Shown: positions 1 through 8,561 of the stretch, piece by piece | Layout of the letters: each line of letters opens with the position of its first letter | Position numbering within the stretch: the stretch's first letter is position 1 | NCBI GenBank assembly: GCA_002404055.1 | Contig: DHIZ01000128.1 | Location: forward strand, 1 to 31,490 | Reading direction: 5' to 3' | DNA length: 31,490 nucleotides | Source: Chloroflexi bacterium UBA4733 | GTDB lineage: Bacteria > Chloroflexota > UBA4733 | Notes under the pieces: generated by a model | The model's database searches: none | The model's input: only the letters and a program-made list of their open reading frames with translations | Told to the model about the DNA's origin: nothing | Translations under genes and position numbers: made by a program

Positions 1-1
1 G

Positions 2-517
2 CCGCTGCTCGCCACCGGCCAGCTTACCCATTGTCGCTGGGTGCCGGAGCGTCTGCTGCGGGGGCGCAAGCTGCGCGTCAAGGAGGCCGGCACGGGAACG
101 TGGCTGCCCGTCGTCCCCGACGCCTATGTGGAGCTCACCTATCCTGACGACGCTGTGCAGTGTTGTATGGTGGAGATCGACCGGGGCACCCACACGCTGG
201 ACGCCTTCGCCCGCAAGATGCGCGCCTTTGAAGCCTATTGGGCTTCGGGCAAGTTTAGCCGACACTGGCAACGTCCCGCCTTCGAGGTGCTGGTCTTGAC
301 ACACACCCAGAAACGCCTGGAGAACATCTGGGCGGCGTCACGGGCCGTGGTGCCGGCAGACGCCTGGTCTTGGTACTCCTTTGCCACGTTCGGCTCTCTG
401 ACGCCTGCCAAGTTCTCCGAGTCGGTCTGGCGGACGTTGGAGGATCGGCATGTCAGCCTGCTTTATTCGTACGAGTCGACGACTGGTGGCGCAACGTGTA
501 CAGGACACTCCACATAA
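2..517 (+). CDS. Replication-relaxation (Replic_Relax) family protein, 5'-truncated by window edge
   Basis: The open frame runs from the window edge, so the N-terminus lies outside; a GTG at 41 is the first in-window start codon but is probably internal, because the frame upstream of it also reads as protein. The visible part carries the family's C-terminal pattern: a Trp-Val-Pro-Glu stretch, then PDAYVEL, then a VEIDRGTHT segment followed by a regularly spaced K..AFEAYW helix. This resembles the endonuclease-like fold of Replic_Relax proteins, which in plasmids and integrative elements of Gram-positives and Chloroflexota assist replication or relaxation of transferred DNA. The usual N-terminal winged helix would be off-window. 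The tail after about residue 140 looks non-conserved and may be altered. Its presence suggests that the left part of the window belongs to a mobile element. Family call moderate, role inferred. Confidence 0.6.
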   Translation, partial: PLLATGQLTHCRWVPERLLRGRKLRVKEAGTGTWLPVVPDAYVELTYPDDAVQCCMVEIDRGTHTLDAFARKMRAFEAYWASGKFSRHWQRPAFEVLVLTHTQKRLENIWAASRAVVPADAWSWYSFATFGSLTPAKFSESVWRTLEDRHVSLLYSYESTTGGATCTGHST

Positions 518-844
518 CCCTGTGGTGGCTGGCTCTAAGCCCTCGGCCCGAGAACCGGGCACTCGCATCATCGCTTTGGCCACCGGCTACCACGAAAAAG
601 AGTGCCCTCACTCGGTGGTTTGCACGGATCGAAGTTTAAATTAGGCTAAGGATTCGCTGCGGCAACTCTGACGGCCTGGCCGACGACGCCAGGCCGTCAG
701 AGCTATGTCCGCGTCCTTCGAGATGGATACTCAACCCTGGTGACGTGAAAGACGCCGCTTACTGACCCTGCACTCAGTGGCTTATTACGGCGGCCGCTGG
801 CGGCTGAAGCGGCTCACTTATATCCACCGTATCGCATCCCATTC
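518..844. other. Gene-free stretch between Replic_Relax gene and NLR gene
   Basis: No convincing gene is seen here. Short open frames lack a ribosome binding site and recognisable protein. The only clear structure is the perfect inverted repeat at 666-702, annotated separately. The two flanking genes converge on this gap, so a bidirectional terminator would be expected in it. Confidence 0.5.
666..702. terminator. Perfect 15-bp stem hairpin, possible bidirectional terminator
   Basis: CTCTGACGGCCTGGC pairs perfectly with GCCAGGCCGTCAGAG around a 7-nt loop (CGACGAC). It lies between two convergent genes, where a terminator is expected. No T-run follows on either strand, so a classical Rho-independent terminator is not proven; it could also be a protein-binding inverted repeat of the mobile element. 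Confidence 0.5.
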
Positions 845-3800
845 CTATTGACCGGCTGCAAGAGAAACGGGGACTCCAATCCGATCCAATGACTGTTGTA
901 TACTCACCGAGTATGGATGTTCTGGACCGAGAACCTTGACGAAAATTGCCCGGGCGTCTATTAAGAGGCTCCTTCCTTCGGTCACAGCACCTAATTCTAT
1001 GCATAGCAAGCCATAGCGCCCCAAGAGGTGGGCCAATCTCGGATCGTTGCTACGGAGAACAGTTCTACCGAGCATTGCCGCTCGAGCATAGGCGTCTTTA
1101 GCGGCAGTCTTGTCCTGTAATTGTTCCAGTACGACTGCGAGGTTGCCTAAATGGTGAACTATCTGAACTTGTCTAGTACTTGGATCCGCTTCATCTATAC
1201 TCACGGCCCGCATCATTTTCTCTCTCACCCCATTCAAGTCGCCGAGATCGCGTAACGCAAGGGCCAGGTTATTAAGATCGCCAGACACATTGGGATGGTT
1301 CTCCCCAAAGATGCAAACGTCGATTTCCAACGCCCTTGACAATAACTCTTTCGCGCTCTCTGCATTGCCGGTCTGACGAAGCGCATCACCCAGACCACCC
1401 AAACTCTTTGCAAAGTCAGGATGATCGGGAGAGAGCGCGTGTTCGTCTATTTTAATCGCTTCCTCAAAGTGCGGGACCGCATCCTGGGCCTGTTCTAATT
1501 CTAGCAATACTCGGCCAATGTTCCTATGCCGGATTGCCAGCAGAGGATGATTTCGACCATGGAAGTGACGGTCAATCTCGAGCGCCATCACGAACTCGTC
1601 CTTCGCCTTAGAATATTCACCGATGGTTTCGAAGTATCCGCCCAGATTATTGGAGGCGACTGCGACGCTAGGATGGTCCTCGCCATAGGCATGGACAAGT
1701 ATGCTACGAGCCCGTTCAAGGTGGTCTCGAGCTTCGCCGTGTTCTCCCATTTTCAGCAGTAAAATACCCAGGTTCCCAAGGTGCGTCGCGACCTCAGGGT
1801 CTAACGGTCCATGCACGACCTGGCTGGCAGCCACGGCTTGCCGATAGTGATCTTTCGATCCGCTGTAATCAGCGAGATCACTAAGCAGGACTCCAAGATC
1901 GTTGTGAATTATTGCGAGGTCGTGTAGGTTAGGATCGGGAGAGTGATCCGCGATCTCCAATGCTAGTTCGCGAAACTTGCGCGCAGAAGTGAAGTCACCA
2001 AGTGCTTGATATGCGCTACCAACACTATTGTATCGTCGCGAAATGATCGGGCTCGTGCGCCCATGGATTGCTCCTTCTATTGTCAAGGCTTCAGTGAGAT
2101 AAGGCAGTGCAACTCTCGGCTGACCCAGCCGGAGTAGGGCCTCACCTAGGTGATTGGAAAACACGGCGGCTGCAGCGCTCTGATTGCCGTACGCTTGACG
2201 GGCTACAGCCCGCGATCGCTCCCATGCAAAGGCGGCGTCGGCTAGCAGGCCACGGCTGAGGAAATAGCTAGCAACGTTATTCAGCAAACTCAGGATAGCC
2301 GCTGGCTTCACCTGGAGCATGGTCCCATGCGCAACGACACTAAGAGCGTGGGGCACGAGTCTGGCCGATGTCTGCCACGTGGTTACATCGTGTTGCGCTG
2401 CGGGGAAGACACTAAACATCAATTCGATAGCGTCTCCAGCCCATTGTCTCTGCTCGTCTCGACTCATCGAATCTCGAACCACAGCTTGTACGAGCCTATG
2501 GACGGCCACAGCCTCATCACCGAAGTTGACCAGGGAGTATCGCCGTAAGGCCGCGCGCCACTCTGTGCGTACGAACGGATCTTGAGCAAGAATCGTGATT
2601 GTCGCTGGAAGGCGACTCCCTGTTGAAAGGAGTACCGATATCGGAATATCATCAGGAGCGAGATAAGAGAATATTCTAAGCAGGCCGACTGCCTCTGGAG
2701 ACAGCTCCGCTACTTTATCAATGGAGAGCGTCCATGTAGTCGCTACCGATTGGGGATAGTCCGTGCTGTTGGGTAGGCGCTGAAGTAATCTTGGTCTCGT
2801 GGTCCGAAGGAGGGCGAGATATGCAAGGTAGCTTGAACCCGTTTCCTCAATGTACGATCCTGCTTGTTCGAGCGCCAGGGGAAGATTGCCTAACTCTACG
2901 CTGAGGGCATCTGCGTCAGGCTCATCATCTCGGCCAGTTCGGTTGTGCAGAAAGCGCACAGATTCCGAAGGTGAGAACTCGCGCACTTCCACCGATGTTG
3001 CCATGCTCCTCCAGTTCGGGTTTCTCGAGGTAACCAGGACATGACCAGCCTGGCTACTAGGTAGAAGCTTTCTAATTCTTGACGTATCATCCGCGTTGTC
3101 AAAGACTAATAGCCATCGGTCAGTATTCATTAGTTGCTGGAATAGAGCTTCTATTACCTCATTTATCTCTAGCACATCGCTCATCGGAATGGCTAGATGA
3201 ACGGCCAATTCTACTAAAGCTGCCCCTACCTGCGAAAGATCATCAGCGGGCATCCACCAAATAATATCGTATTCGCTCCTATGGCGGTAAACATATTCCA
3301 AGGCGATCTGCGTCTTACCGATAGCACCAAGTCCGTAGAGAACCTGAATATTGTTAGAGGAAGAGGCTAATCGAAAAGAACTATGAAGACGCGAGAGCAG
3401 ATCATCGCGACCGGTGAAATTTTGATTCCTGTGGTGAGGAACTCGCCATGCGGCGGGTCTTGCTTTTGGTCCGCTATGCGGCTCAAGTTTTGACAGGATC
3501 TGATAGGCAAACGCAGCGGCGTGTCTCGCTGCCTTGAGTTGCCAGCCTTGAGCATCGGCGGTACTCTTGCCATGAATCTGGTCCGATATTCCTCGAATTA
3601 CGAGAGCGTCTACTTGTTGATTCGCATGTGCGGCTTCGAGGAACCCGCGCCCTTCCATTTCGACGGCGATCGCATCACCATACGCTCTGCGGAGAAAGGT
3701 ATACACACTTGATCGGGTTGAGGCGACGACCTTTTCGCCAGCGGCGATAGGTCCGACGAGAGCAGCAGGTTCGGGTGGCGAAACAAATTCTGGGATCCTT

Positions 3801-4261
3801 TTCAGCCAGTCTCCGTGTCGCGCCTCTGACCGTGCGCGCTGTTCAAGACGATAACTGGTGTTACCGACGTCTGCACGCGGGAGAAAATCACTGGTCGCCT
3901 TTCCCGATTCGTACCCGTACACCTTGGTCGCAGCGACGACGTCTCCGAGCCTGACATCCTTTATGCCGCCGGCCACCCCAACGAAGAAGACGACTTGCGG
4001 ATCGAATTGCGTAACGGCTCTCTCTAGTTCAAAAGCGGCACTTGGGTTTCCCGCGCCAACTTCGGCGAGAGTCACCTCCCATGAGCAATTCTCGGCCGCG
4101 AACATTCCACGCTCATAAACGGTGCCCCGCCCGTGTTCACTCTCGTGAAGGTCGGTCAAGTGCGCACGGACGGCCTGGTATTCAACAGGCAGGGCAGTGA
4201 GAATCACGACGCGATATGGACTGCGATCGTGATGTGGTGGATTAGAGTGTTTATATTCCAA
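845..4261 (-). CDS. NLR-like defence protein: PNP nucleosidase - NB-ARC - TPR
   Basis: The 1138-aa protein has three parts. Residues about 17-262 are a nucleoside phosphorylase/MTA-SAH-nucleosidase fold with VGVAGGI (94-100), AVEMEG (199-204) and RGISD (223-227), so the substrate-binding Glu and catalytic Asp look intact. Residues about 280-560 are an NB-ARC STAND ATPase with P-loop GLGAIGKT (310-317), Walker B LLVFDNADD (384-392) and sensor VLVTSRN (408-414). From about 640 to the end there are roughly ten 42-residue kinesin-light-chain-type TPRs, the likely sensor. In known PNP-armed defence proteins (the ATP-nucleosidase effectors of Detocs and some Avs/NLR-like proteins) activation destroys nucleotides and aborts infection; the same is inferred here. 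The start is TTG, preceded by AGAGGT at 6-nt spacing. The gene stands alone and is visibly more A+T-rich than its neighbours, suggesting separate acquisition. Confidence 0.88.
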   Translation of the reverse strand: MEYKHSNPPHHDRSPYRVVILTALPVEYQAVRAHLTDLHESEHGRGTVYERGMFAAENCSWEVTLAEVGAGNPSAAFELERAVTQFDPQVVFFVGVAGGIKDVRLGDVVAATKVYGYESGKATSDFLPRADVGNTSYRLEQRARSEARHGDWLKRIPEFVSPPEPAALVGPIAAGEKVVASTRSSVYTFLRRAYGDAIAVEMEGRGFLEAAHANQQVDALVIRGISDQIHGKSTADAQGWQLKAARHAAAFAYQILSKLEPHSGPKARPAAWRVPHHRNQNFTGRDDLLSRLHSSFRLASSSNNIQVLYGLGAIGKTQIALEYVYRHRSEYDIIWWMPADDLSQVGAALVELAVHLAIPMSDVLEINEVIEALFQQLMNTDRWLLVFDNADDTSRIRKLLPSSQAGHVLVTSRNPNWRSMATSVEVREFSPSESVRFLHNRTGRDDEPDADALSVELGNLPLALEQAGSYIEETGSSYLAYLALLRTTRPRLLQRLPNSTDYPQSVATTWTLSIDKVAELSPEAVGLLRIFSYLAPDDIPISVLLSTGSRLPATITILAQDPFVRTEWRAALRRYSLVNFGDEAVAVHRLVQAVVRDSMSRDEQRQWAGDAIELMFSVFPAAQHDVTTWQTSARLVPHALSVVAHGTMLQVKPAAILSLLNNVASYFLSRGLLADAAFAWERSRAVARQAYGNQSAAAAVFSNHLGEALLRLGQPRVALPYLTEALTIEGAIHGRTSPIISRRYNSVGSAYQALGDFTSARKFRELALEIADHSPDPNLHDLAIIHNDLGVLLSDLADYSGSKDHYRQAVAASQVVHGPLDPEVATHLGNLGILLLKMGEHGEARDHLERARSILVHAYGEDHPSVAVASNNLGGYFETIGEYSKAKDEFVMALEIDRHFHGRNHPLLAIRHRNIGRVLLELEQAQDAVPHFEEAIKIDEHALSPDHPDFAKSLGGLGDALRQTGNAESAKELLSRALEIDVCIFGENHPNVSGDLNNLALALRDLGDLNGVREKMMRAVSIDEADPSTRQVQIVHHLGNLAVVLEQLQDKTAAKDAYARAAMLGRTVLRSNDPRLAHLLGRYGLLCIELGAVTEGRSLLIDARAIFVKVLGPEHPYSVSIQQSLDRIGVPVSLAAGQ

Positions 4262-4330
4262 GAATTACCTCTGGCGACAAATATAGCTTGTGAACGAACG
4301 CCACCCCCGAGTAGACGCACGGCGCTACGA

Positions 4331-4347
4331 ACTATAGTAACTATAGT
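4331..4347. promoter_or_regulatory. Tandem palindrome ACTATAGT x2 upstream of the NLR gene
   Basis: Two copies of the self-complementary octamer ACTATAGT lie one base apart, about 70 bp upstream of the NLR start. Each contains TATAGT, a good -10 hexamer on both strands, so the site may be a promoter, a dimer-binding operator, or both. No matching -35 was firmly identified. Confidence 0.35.
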
Positions 4348-4548
4348 GAATCCACGATGGCGGGATCAACATGGCCCAACTTCTGGCAACTACGGGTCCC
4401 ATCATGGAATCACCATAGAACACAGTGGCGACACCATATCACCTTTGATGGGTCCGGGCACTACGCCGTGCCAGGCGGTGCATTGATGGTACTTCAAGCA
4501 CACGGGTAGACGCCATCATGCATAATCGTCGATCGCTCTTCAAGGCGC

Positions 4549-7299
4549 TTACCCGATTGCCTCCAGCCAACCGAGCAGCTTCGCTTGATACGAACTGCCG
4601 GACAGCAGTTTGCCGGTTTGGACGAGGTAGCTGCGCAGCGCTTCCGGTAGCGCAGTCAGTGGCGTGCCGTTCGATGCAGTCGGCGGTTGGGTGCTCAGCC
4701 GGCCGGGCGGTGAGAAGCGCTCAAGTCGGCTGGGGGCATACGGCGTGAAGCGAACGCCGCCGCTGGGCGGGATCGTTCCGTCCAGCAGGAGCGACTCTGA
4801 GCGCCCGTCGGCGTGTTGCAGGCGCAGGTCCCAGACGCCGGTGCGGGTGCCCGGTTGGCCGTCGCGGACCAGCAGGGCGCGTTTGTCGGCGGGCAGCGCC
4901 ACCGCCGTGCGGAGGAGTTCCTGCACCAGGGGCTGCTCCAGGCCGAGCAGGAACAGGCGCTCGTCGGCCAGCGCCTCGTCGCGGTCCGAGGTCAGCTCCA
5001 CGTCCGCCTCACCGGGCATCTGTACGCGGAAGCGCGTCGCCGAAAGCGGCGTGACCGTGGCGCCGGCATCGTGCAGCGCCTCGATGACGAAGGCGCGCAG
5101 ACGGTTGCGCGTCGCTTCGGCGTCCACGCTGCGGAAGTCCTCCAGGCGGAAGGTGTCCAGATCCTGGAAGAGCTCGCTGACGACCTCGCGGGCCTGGCTG
5201 GCGTTGTGGAGCGCCGTTTCCAGTTCCTGGTCGGTGCGGCGCAGCGTCGGATCGGCCAGGGCCTGCTGGTAGAGGTGGTTGAAGGAGAGGTGCTCGCCCA
5301 ACTGGCCGAGGATATTGGTGCGCAGGTCCTCCGTCACTTCGCCGCGTTGGTCCGTCTTGCCGAGCGCGGCGGCGATGGCTTTGATCTTCTGTTCGAGCAG
5401 CAGGTAGACCTTGCCTTCGATCGTGTCGGTGGCCACGAGGTTGTAGACCTGGACCGTATCGTTCTGGCCGTAGCGATGGATGCGGCCGATGCGCTGCTCC
5501 AGATCCATGGGATTCCAGGGCAGATCGTGATTGAACATCACGCGGGCGAACTGCAGGTTGATGCCTTCGCGACCAGCGGCGGTAGAGATGAGGACGCGCG
5601 GGCCATCCGGCCGGCGGAAGCGGCGCTCGGCGGCTGTCTTGGCGCCCTGGTCCCCGCCTTTGAGCACGTCCACGCCTTTCCCCGGGTAGCGGCGCTCGAT
5701 GGCGTCCTTCAAGGTGTCGACGCTGCCCAGATAGGTGGTGAAGATGATGACCTTCTCGCGCGGGTTCTCGCCCCAGATCTCACCAAGGGCGTCCAGCAGT
5801 TTCGCTGTCTTGGCCTCGACCAGTTCGGGCAGCAAGGCCAGCAAATTCTGGATGCGCTGGCGCTCTTCCGGTAGGGCATGCTCCGCTAGCAGTGTGGCCG
5901 TCTCCTCGTCGGCCTCCGCCGCCACCTCCGAGCTCTCGGCTTGCCTTTCCGCCTGCTGCCGCTGCTTCTTCAGCAACTGGTAGCGCGCTTTGGCCAGGTG
6001 CTCATCCGCTGCCGCCAAGCCTATCGGCGTCGCCGGGAGGCCGTGCATGCGCAGGAGCAGGTCGCGCGCTTCCTGCAAGAGCGCGTCGCGGGCGGCCACG
6101 TCCATCGCCTGGTCGCGGTCTAGCGCCTCGCGCAACGTCAGCGAGAGCAGGCGGCGTTCCAGCGTGCGCCGGACTGCGGAGAAGCTGGAGGAAGCGATCT
6201 TCTGGAAGACGGTCATCACGAAGCCGATCGCCCGGCCCTGGCCGCCGCGCTCTGCTGCCAGGTCGTAGCCATCCTCGATGTAGCTGTTCAGGGCCTGGTA
6301 GAAGACCTGCTCCTGGTCGCGCAGGCGGAACAATTCCGTGTGGACCTGGCGGCGGGCAAAGAGCGGCGAACCGTCGTCGCGGCAAGCGTCGGCCTTGGTG
6401 CGGCGGATGACGACGCTGTTGAGGCGGTGCCGGTTGTCCAGCATGTCGGCCGAGTCGGCGAAGAGGTCGGGCTGCAAGAGGCGAATCAGCGCCAGGAAGC
6501 GGAAATGGTCACCCTGGTGGGGGGTGGCGGAGAGCAAAAGGAGGTCGCGCGCCTGGCTGCGCAGCAACTCGGCCAGCCGGTAGTTCTGCGTCTTCTGGAC
6601 GCGGTTGCCCAGGCGGGTGGCGGTGAGGTGGTGCGCCTCGTCGAAGACGATCAGGTCCCAGGGTGGCGCCTCGGCCAGGCGCTTCATGCGTTCGGGTCGC
6701 TTCAGCGTGTCGATGCTGGCGATCAGGCGGTGGTGCGTCTCGAAGGCGTTGCTCTTGCGGTCCGTGACGTCCCCGTCGCTGCCGAAGACCTCAAAATCGA
6801 GGTTGAAGACGTCGTTCAGTTCGCGCCGCCAGTTCTCGACCAGGCCCGCCGGCACTACCATCAGCGCGCGCTGCATCTCCCGGCGGGAGGCCAGTTCGCG
6901 CAGGACCAGCGCGGTCTCGATCGTCTTGCCCAGGCCCACGTCGTCGGCAATCAGGAAGCGGCGGGGCGTGGTGGTGGCGACGCGATGGGTGAGCACCAGT
7001 TGGTGCGGCAGCAGGTCGACCTTGGCGGCGGTGAGGGCGGCGGCGCCGGCTTGAAAGGGCAGGTCCTGCGCTTCGAGGGCGAGACGCAGCCGGCGCAGCG
7101 AGCGGACGGTCGCCGGTTGCAGGCCGGCGATGATCTGCTCGTCCCAACTCAGCCCGGTCGCCAGGTCACCGAGGGCAATGGTCTGCTTGCCGGCGCTGCC
7201 GAAAAAGATGTCGGCATAGGCGCCAGCCAGGCGCATGATCACGCCGGTGCCGAAACGGGGGTGGCTGACTTCGCTGCCCGGCGCCAGTTCAGGAGACAC
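4549..7299 (-). CDS. SNF2-family helicase (BREX-3 BrxHII-like)
   Basis: From the GTG at 7299 the protein is about 916 aa. The frame is open for another 57 codons upstream, but those lie over the end of the preceding gene and read as low-complexity shadow; the GTG start overlaps the upstream TGA by 11 bp, as expected for translational coupling. The N-terminus has a small SH3-like patch with HPRFGTG. The SNF2 core follows: DDVGLGKT (119-126), DEAH (220-223) and LLLSATPHQG, then helicase C with GREGINLQ and QRIGRIHRYGQ. All ATPase motifs are intact. SNF2/RapA-like translocases of this kind are the helicase of BREX type 3 and related methylase-PglZ systems, and of DISARM (DrmD). No DrmA, DrmB or DrmC is nearby, and PglZ is in the same operon, so a BREX-like role is preferred. 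It is the last gene of the operon. Confidence 0.85.
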   Translation of the reverse strand: MSPELAPGSEVSHPRFGTGVIMRLAGAYADIFFGSAGKQTIALGDLATGLSWDEQIIAGLQPATVRSLRRLRLALEAQDLPFQAGAAALTAAKVDLLPHQLVLTHRVATTTPRRFLIADDVGLGKTIETALVLRELASRREMQRALMVVPAGLVENWRRELNDVFNLDFEVFGSDGDVTDRKSNAFETHHRLIASIDTLKRPERMKRLAEAPPWDLIVFDEAHHLTATRLGNRVQKTQNYRLAELLRSQARDLLLLSATPHQGDHFRFLALIRLLQPDLFADSADMLDNRHRLNSVVIRRTKADACRDDGSPLFARRQVHTELFRLRDQEQVFYQALNSYIEDGYDLAAERGGQGRAIGFVMTVFQKIASSSFSAVRRTLERRLLSLTLREALDRDQAMDVAARDALLQEARDLLLRMHGLPATPIGLAAADEHLAKARYQLLKKQRQQAERQAESSEVAAEADEETATLLAEHALPEERQRIQNLLALLPELVEAKTAKLLDALGEIWGENPREKVIIFTTYLGSVDTLKDAIERRYPGKGVDVLKGGDQGAKTAAERRFRRPDGPRVLISTAAGREGINLQFARVMFNHDLPWNPMDLEQRIGRIHRYGQNDTVQVYNLVATDTIEGKVYLLLEQKIKAIAAALGKTDQRGEVTEDLRTNILGQLGEHLSFNHLYQQALADPTLRRTDQELETALHNASQAREVVSELFQDLDTFRLEDFRSVDAEATRNRLRAFVIEALHDAGATVTPLSATRFRVQMPGEADVELTSDRDEALADERLFLLGLEQPLVQELLRTAVALPADKRALLVRDGQPGTRTGVWDLRLQHADGRSESLLLDGTIPPSGGVRFTPYAPSRLERFSPPGRLSTQPPTASNGTPLTALPEALRSYLVQTGKLLSGSSYQAKLLGWLEAIG

Positions 7300-7789
7300 G
7301 GCGCAGCCAGTAGCCGATGGGGGTGACCGTGGGGTTCTTCCTGGCGTCCATGCCCTGTTGAACGATCCGGTTGGCCTGACGGACGTTGCCGGGCCAGAGC
7401 ATGCCGCCGATATCCAGGGTTGCCCTGCCGCTGAGTGAGACGAGGAGGAGCGAGGTACCGGCGGCGTCACTCTCCAGGCGGGAACTGCTCGGCAGGATAA
7501 AGACGAACGCCGTCTCCGGCCAGTCGCGCGACTGGACCCGAATCAGCGCGCGCACCCGCGCCAACACCGTAGCGGCGTCGGCCAACGGCAGTACGTCGAC
7601 GACAGTCTGCAAGCCGGTGATGATGATGGTACGCACGCCATCGGGCGGTTCCGGCGGCAAGGTCGGCAGCCATGCCAACGCCTCCCGCAGCGAAAGGACG
7701 CGCTGCGGGAGGCTGGCGTTGCCCGGCAGGCCCTCCCAGATCAGGCTGCTGCCATTGCGCAGCCACCGATCACTGGCAATGTTATCCAT
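7289..7789 (-). CDS. Uncharacterised 166-aa protein of the BREX-like operon
   Basis: A well-placed Shine-Dalgarno (AAGGAAGG, about 6 nt before the ATG at 7789) supports this gene. The protein has a hydrophobic strand RTIIITGLQTVVD, a following helix, a second strand AFVFILPSSSRL and a C-terminal YWLRR. The alternating strands and helices look like a small alpha/beta fold, but no Walker A (GxxxxGKS/T) is visible. BREX type 3 systems carry a small P-loop protein, BrxF, at about this size. This could be a degenerate counterpart, but I do not recognise it by sequence. It is the first gene after the RAYT insertion and overlaps the helicase start by 11 bp, so the two are probably co-translated. Confidence 0.7.
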   Translation of the reverse strand: MDNIASDRWLRNGSSLIWEGLPGNASLPQRVLSLREALAWLPTLPPEPPDGVRTIIITGLQTVVDVLPLADAATVLARVRALIRVQSRDWPETAFVFILPSSSRLESDAAGTSLLLVSLSGRATLDIGGMLWPGNVRQANRIVQQGMDARKNPTVTPIGYWLRRVS

Positions 7790-7816
7790 TGGATACCTTC
7801 CTTCGAGTGCAGGCTA

Positions 7817-7896
7817 ACAGGGCCGCGATTGCGATCGGCGGCCAAGCGACGAGGGCGACTGCGGTCGCTTGGGTGGGGGAGGGCGGTTGGGGGCGG
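7817..7896. repeat. Left inverted-repeat arm of the RAYT element
   Basis: This arm is the near-exact reverse complement of 8434-8516, with a few substitutions and short indels. It contains the hairpin GGCCGCGAT/ATCGGCGGCC around TGCG and a second stem CCAAGCGAC/GTCGCTTGG. Confidence 0.85.
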
Positions 7897-7984
7897 CAAA
7901 GGACTGCCCAATGCACGCAGGGCGCGGACAATAGCAGATCGTGGTACCGATGGCGTGACGTGACTCGACGGCTGGCACTCGTCC

Positions 7985-8407
7985 TCATGGCTGGTCGGCG
8001 CTGGCAGTCAGGGGGACGGGTGGTTGGAGGCCGACGGTGGTGCGGTTGGCGCGAATGTAGGCGGCGGTGGCGAGGTATTGCTGGTGGCTGGTGATGGCGA
8101 CGGAGAAGTAGCCCTGCCGCCAGAGGTGGCCGCCGCCGAGGTCGGCGCGCAGATCAGGAAATGTGGCAAAGAACACCCGCGACGTGGCTCCCTTCAGGTG
8201 TTGCAGCATGGCAGACAACGGCAAGTCCGCAAACTCCGCAAGGATCAGGTGAACATGGGTGGGCATGACCTCCCATATGGGACACACAATGCCTCGACTC
8301 TCCAAGGCGGCCGGCAACGTCTCGCGCAGCACAGCGTCGTACTCCTCCTGCTCAAACACCGGCCGCCGATGCCACGTATGAAAGTTGACATGTTGCAGTA
8401 TCACCAA
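7985..8407 (-). CDS. REP-associated tyrosine transposase (RAYT), Y1/IS200-like
   Basis: The 140-aa protein is full length for the Y1 transposase family. It begins with the typical FHTWHRRPVF strand. The HUH metal-binding motif is HVH (51-53) in VMPTHVHLIL. After it come the LKGATSR helix and HLWRQGYF, and the AAYIRANR helix supplies the likely nucleophile Tyr117. These single-strand HUH enzymes cut and rejoin DNA at hairpins. RAYTs act on REP/BIME hairpins such as the arms that flank this gene. The start is TTG at 8407 or GTG at 8404; no strong ribosome binding site was seen. It looks intact. Confidence 0.88.
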   Translation of the reverse strand: MVILQHVNFHTWHRRPVFEQEEYDAVLRETLPAALESRGIVCPIWEVMPTHVHLILAEFADLPLSAMLQHLKGATSRVFFATFPDLRADLGGGHLWRQGYFSVAITSHQQYLATAAYIRANRTTVGLQPPVPLTASADQP

Positions 8408-8433
8408 GTCTTGACTCCATATTCACCGATCGT

Positions 8434-8516
8434 CCGCCTCCCCAACCGTCCTTCCCCACCCAAGCGACCGCAGTCGCCCCCCGTCACTTGGCCGCCGATC
8501 GCAATCGCGGCCCTGT
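8434..8516. repeat. Right inverted-repeat arm of the RAYT element
   Basis: This is the partner of 7817-7896. The inner part carries GCGAC-CGCA-GTCGC and the outer part GGCCGCCGAT-CGCA-ATCGCGGCC; both hairpins close the same CGCA loop. The longer stem CCAAGCGAC/GTCACTTGG has one mismatch here, whereas it is perfect in the left arm. Confidence 0.85.
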
Positions 8517-8561
8517 ACACTTCCCCACCCACCGTCCCTCAGCCACCTCAACCTGTTGGCC

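Larger units (their letters stand above)
7817..8516 (-). mobile_element. RAYT/IS200-like element with long inverted-repeat ends
   Basis: A 0.7-kb unit carries one Y1-transposase gene (7985-8407) between inverted repeats of about 80 bp at 7817-7896 and 8434-8516. Each arm also folds on itself into two hairpins, in the manner of REP/BIME structures. It lies exactly between two genes of the BREX-like operon, in the same orientation, and disrupts no coding frame. Confidence 0.8.

Noticed and set aside
520..560. A tRNA T-arm-like sequence near GGCTGGCTCTAAGCCC.
   Set aside because: The T-loop lacks TTC and the stems do not pair, so no tRNA or second attachment site can be claimed.
4813..7326. Long plus-strand frames (353 and 328 aa) opposite the helicase gene.
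   Set aside because: They are antisense shadows of a high-G+C gene; the minus strand has complete SNF2 motifs.
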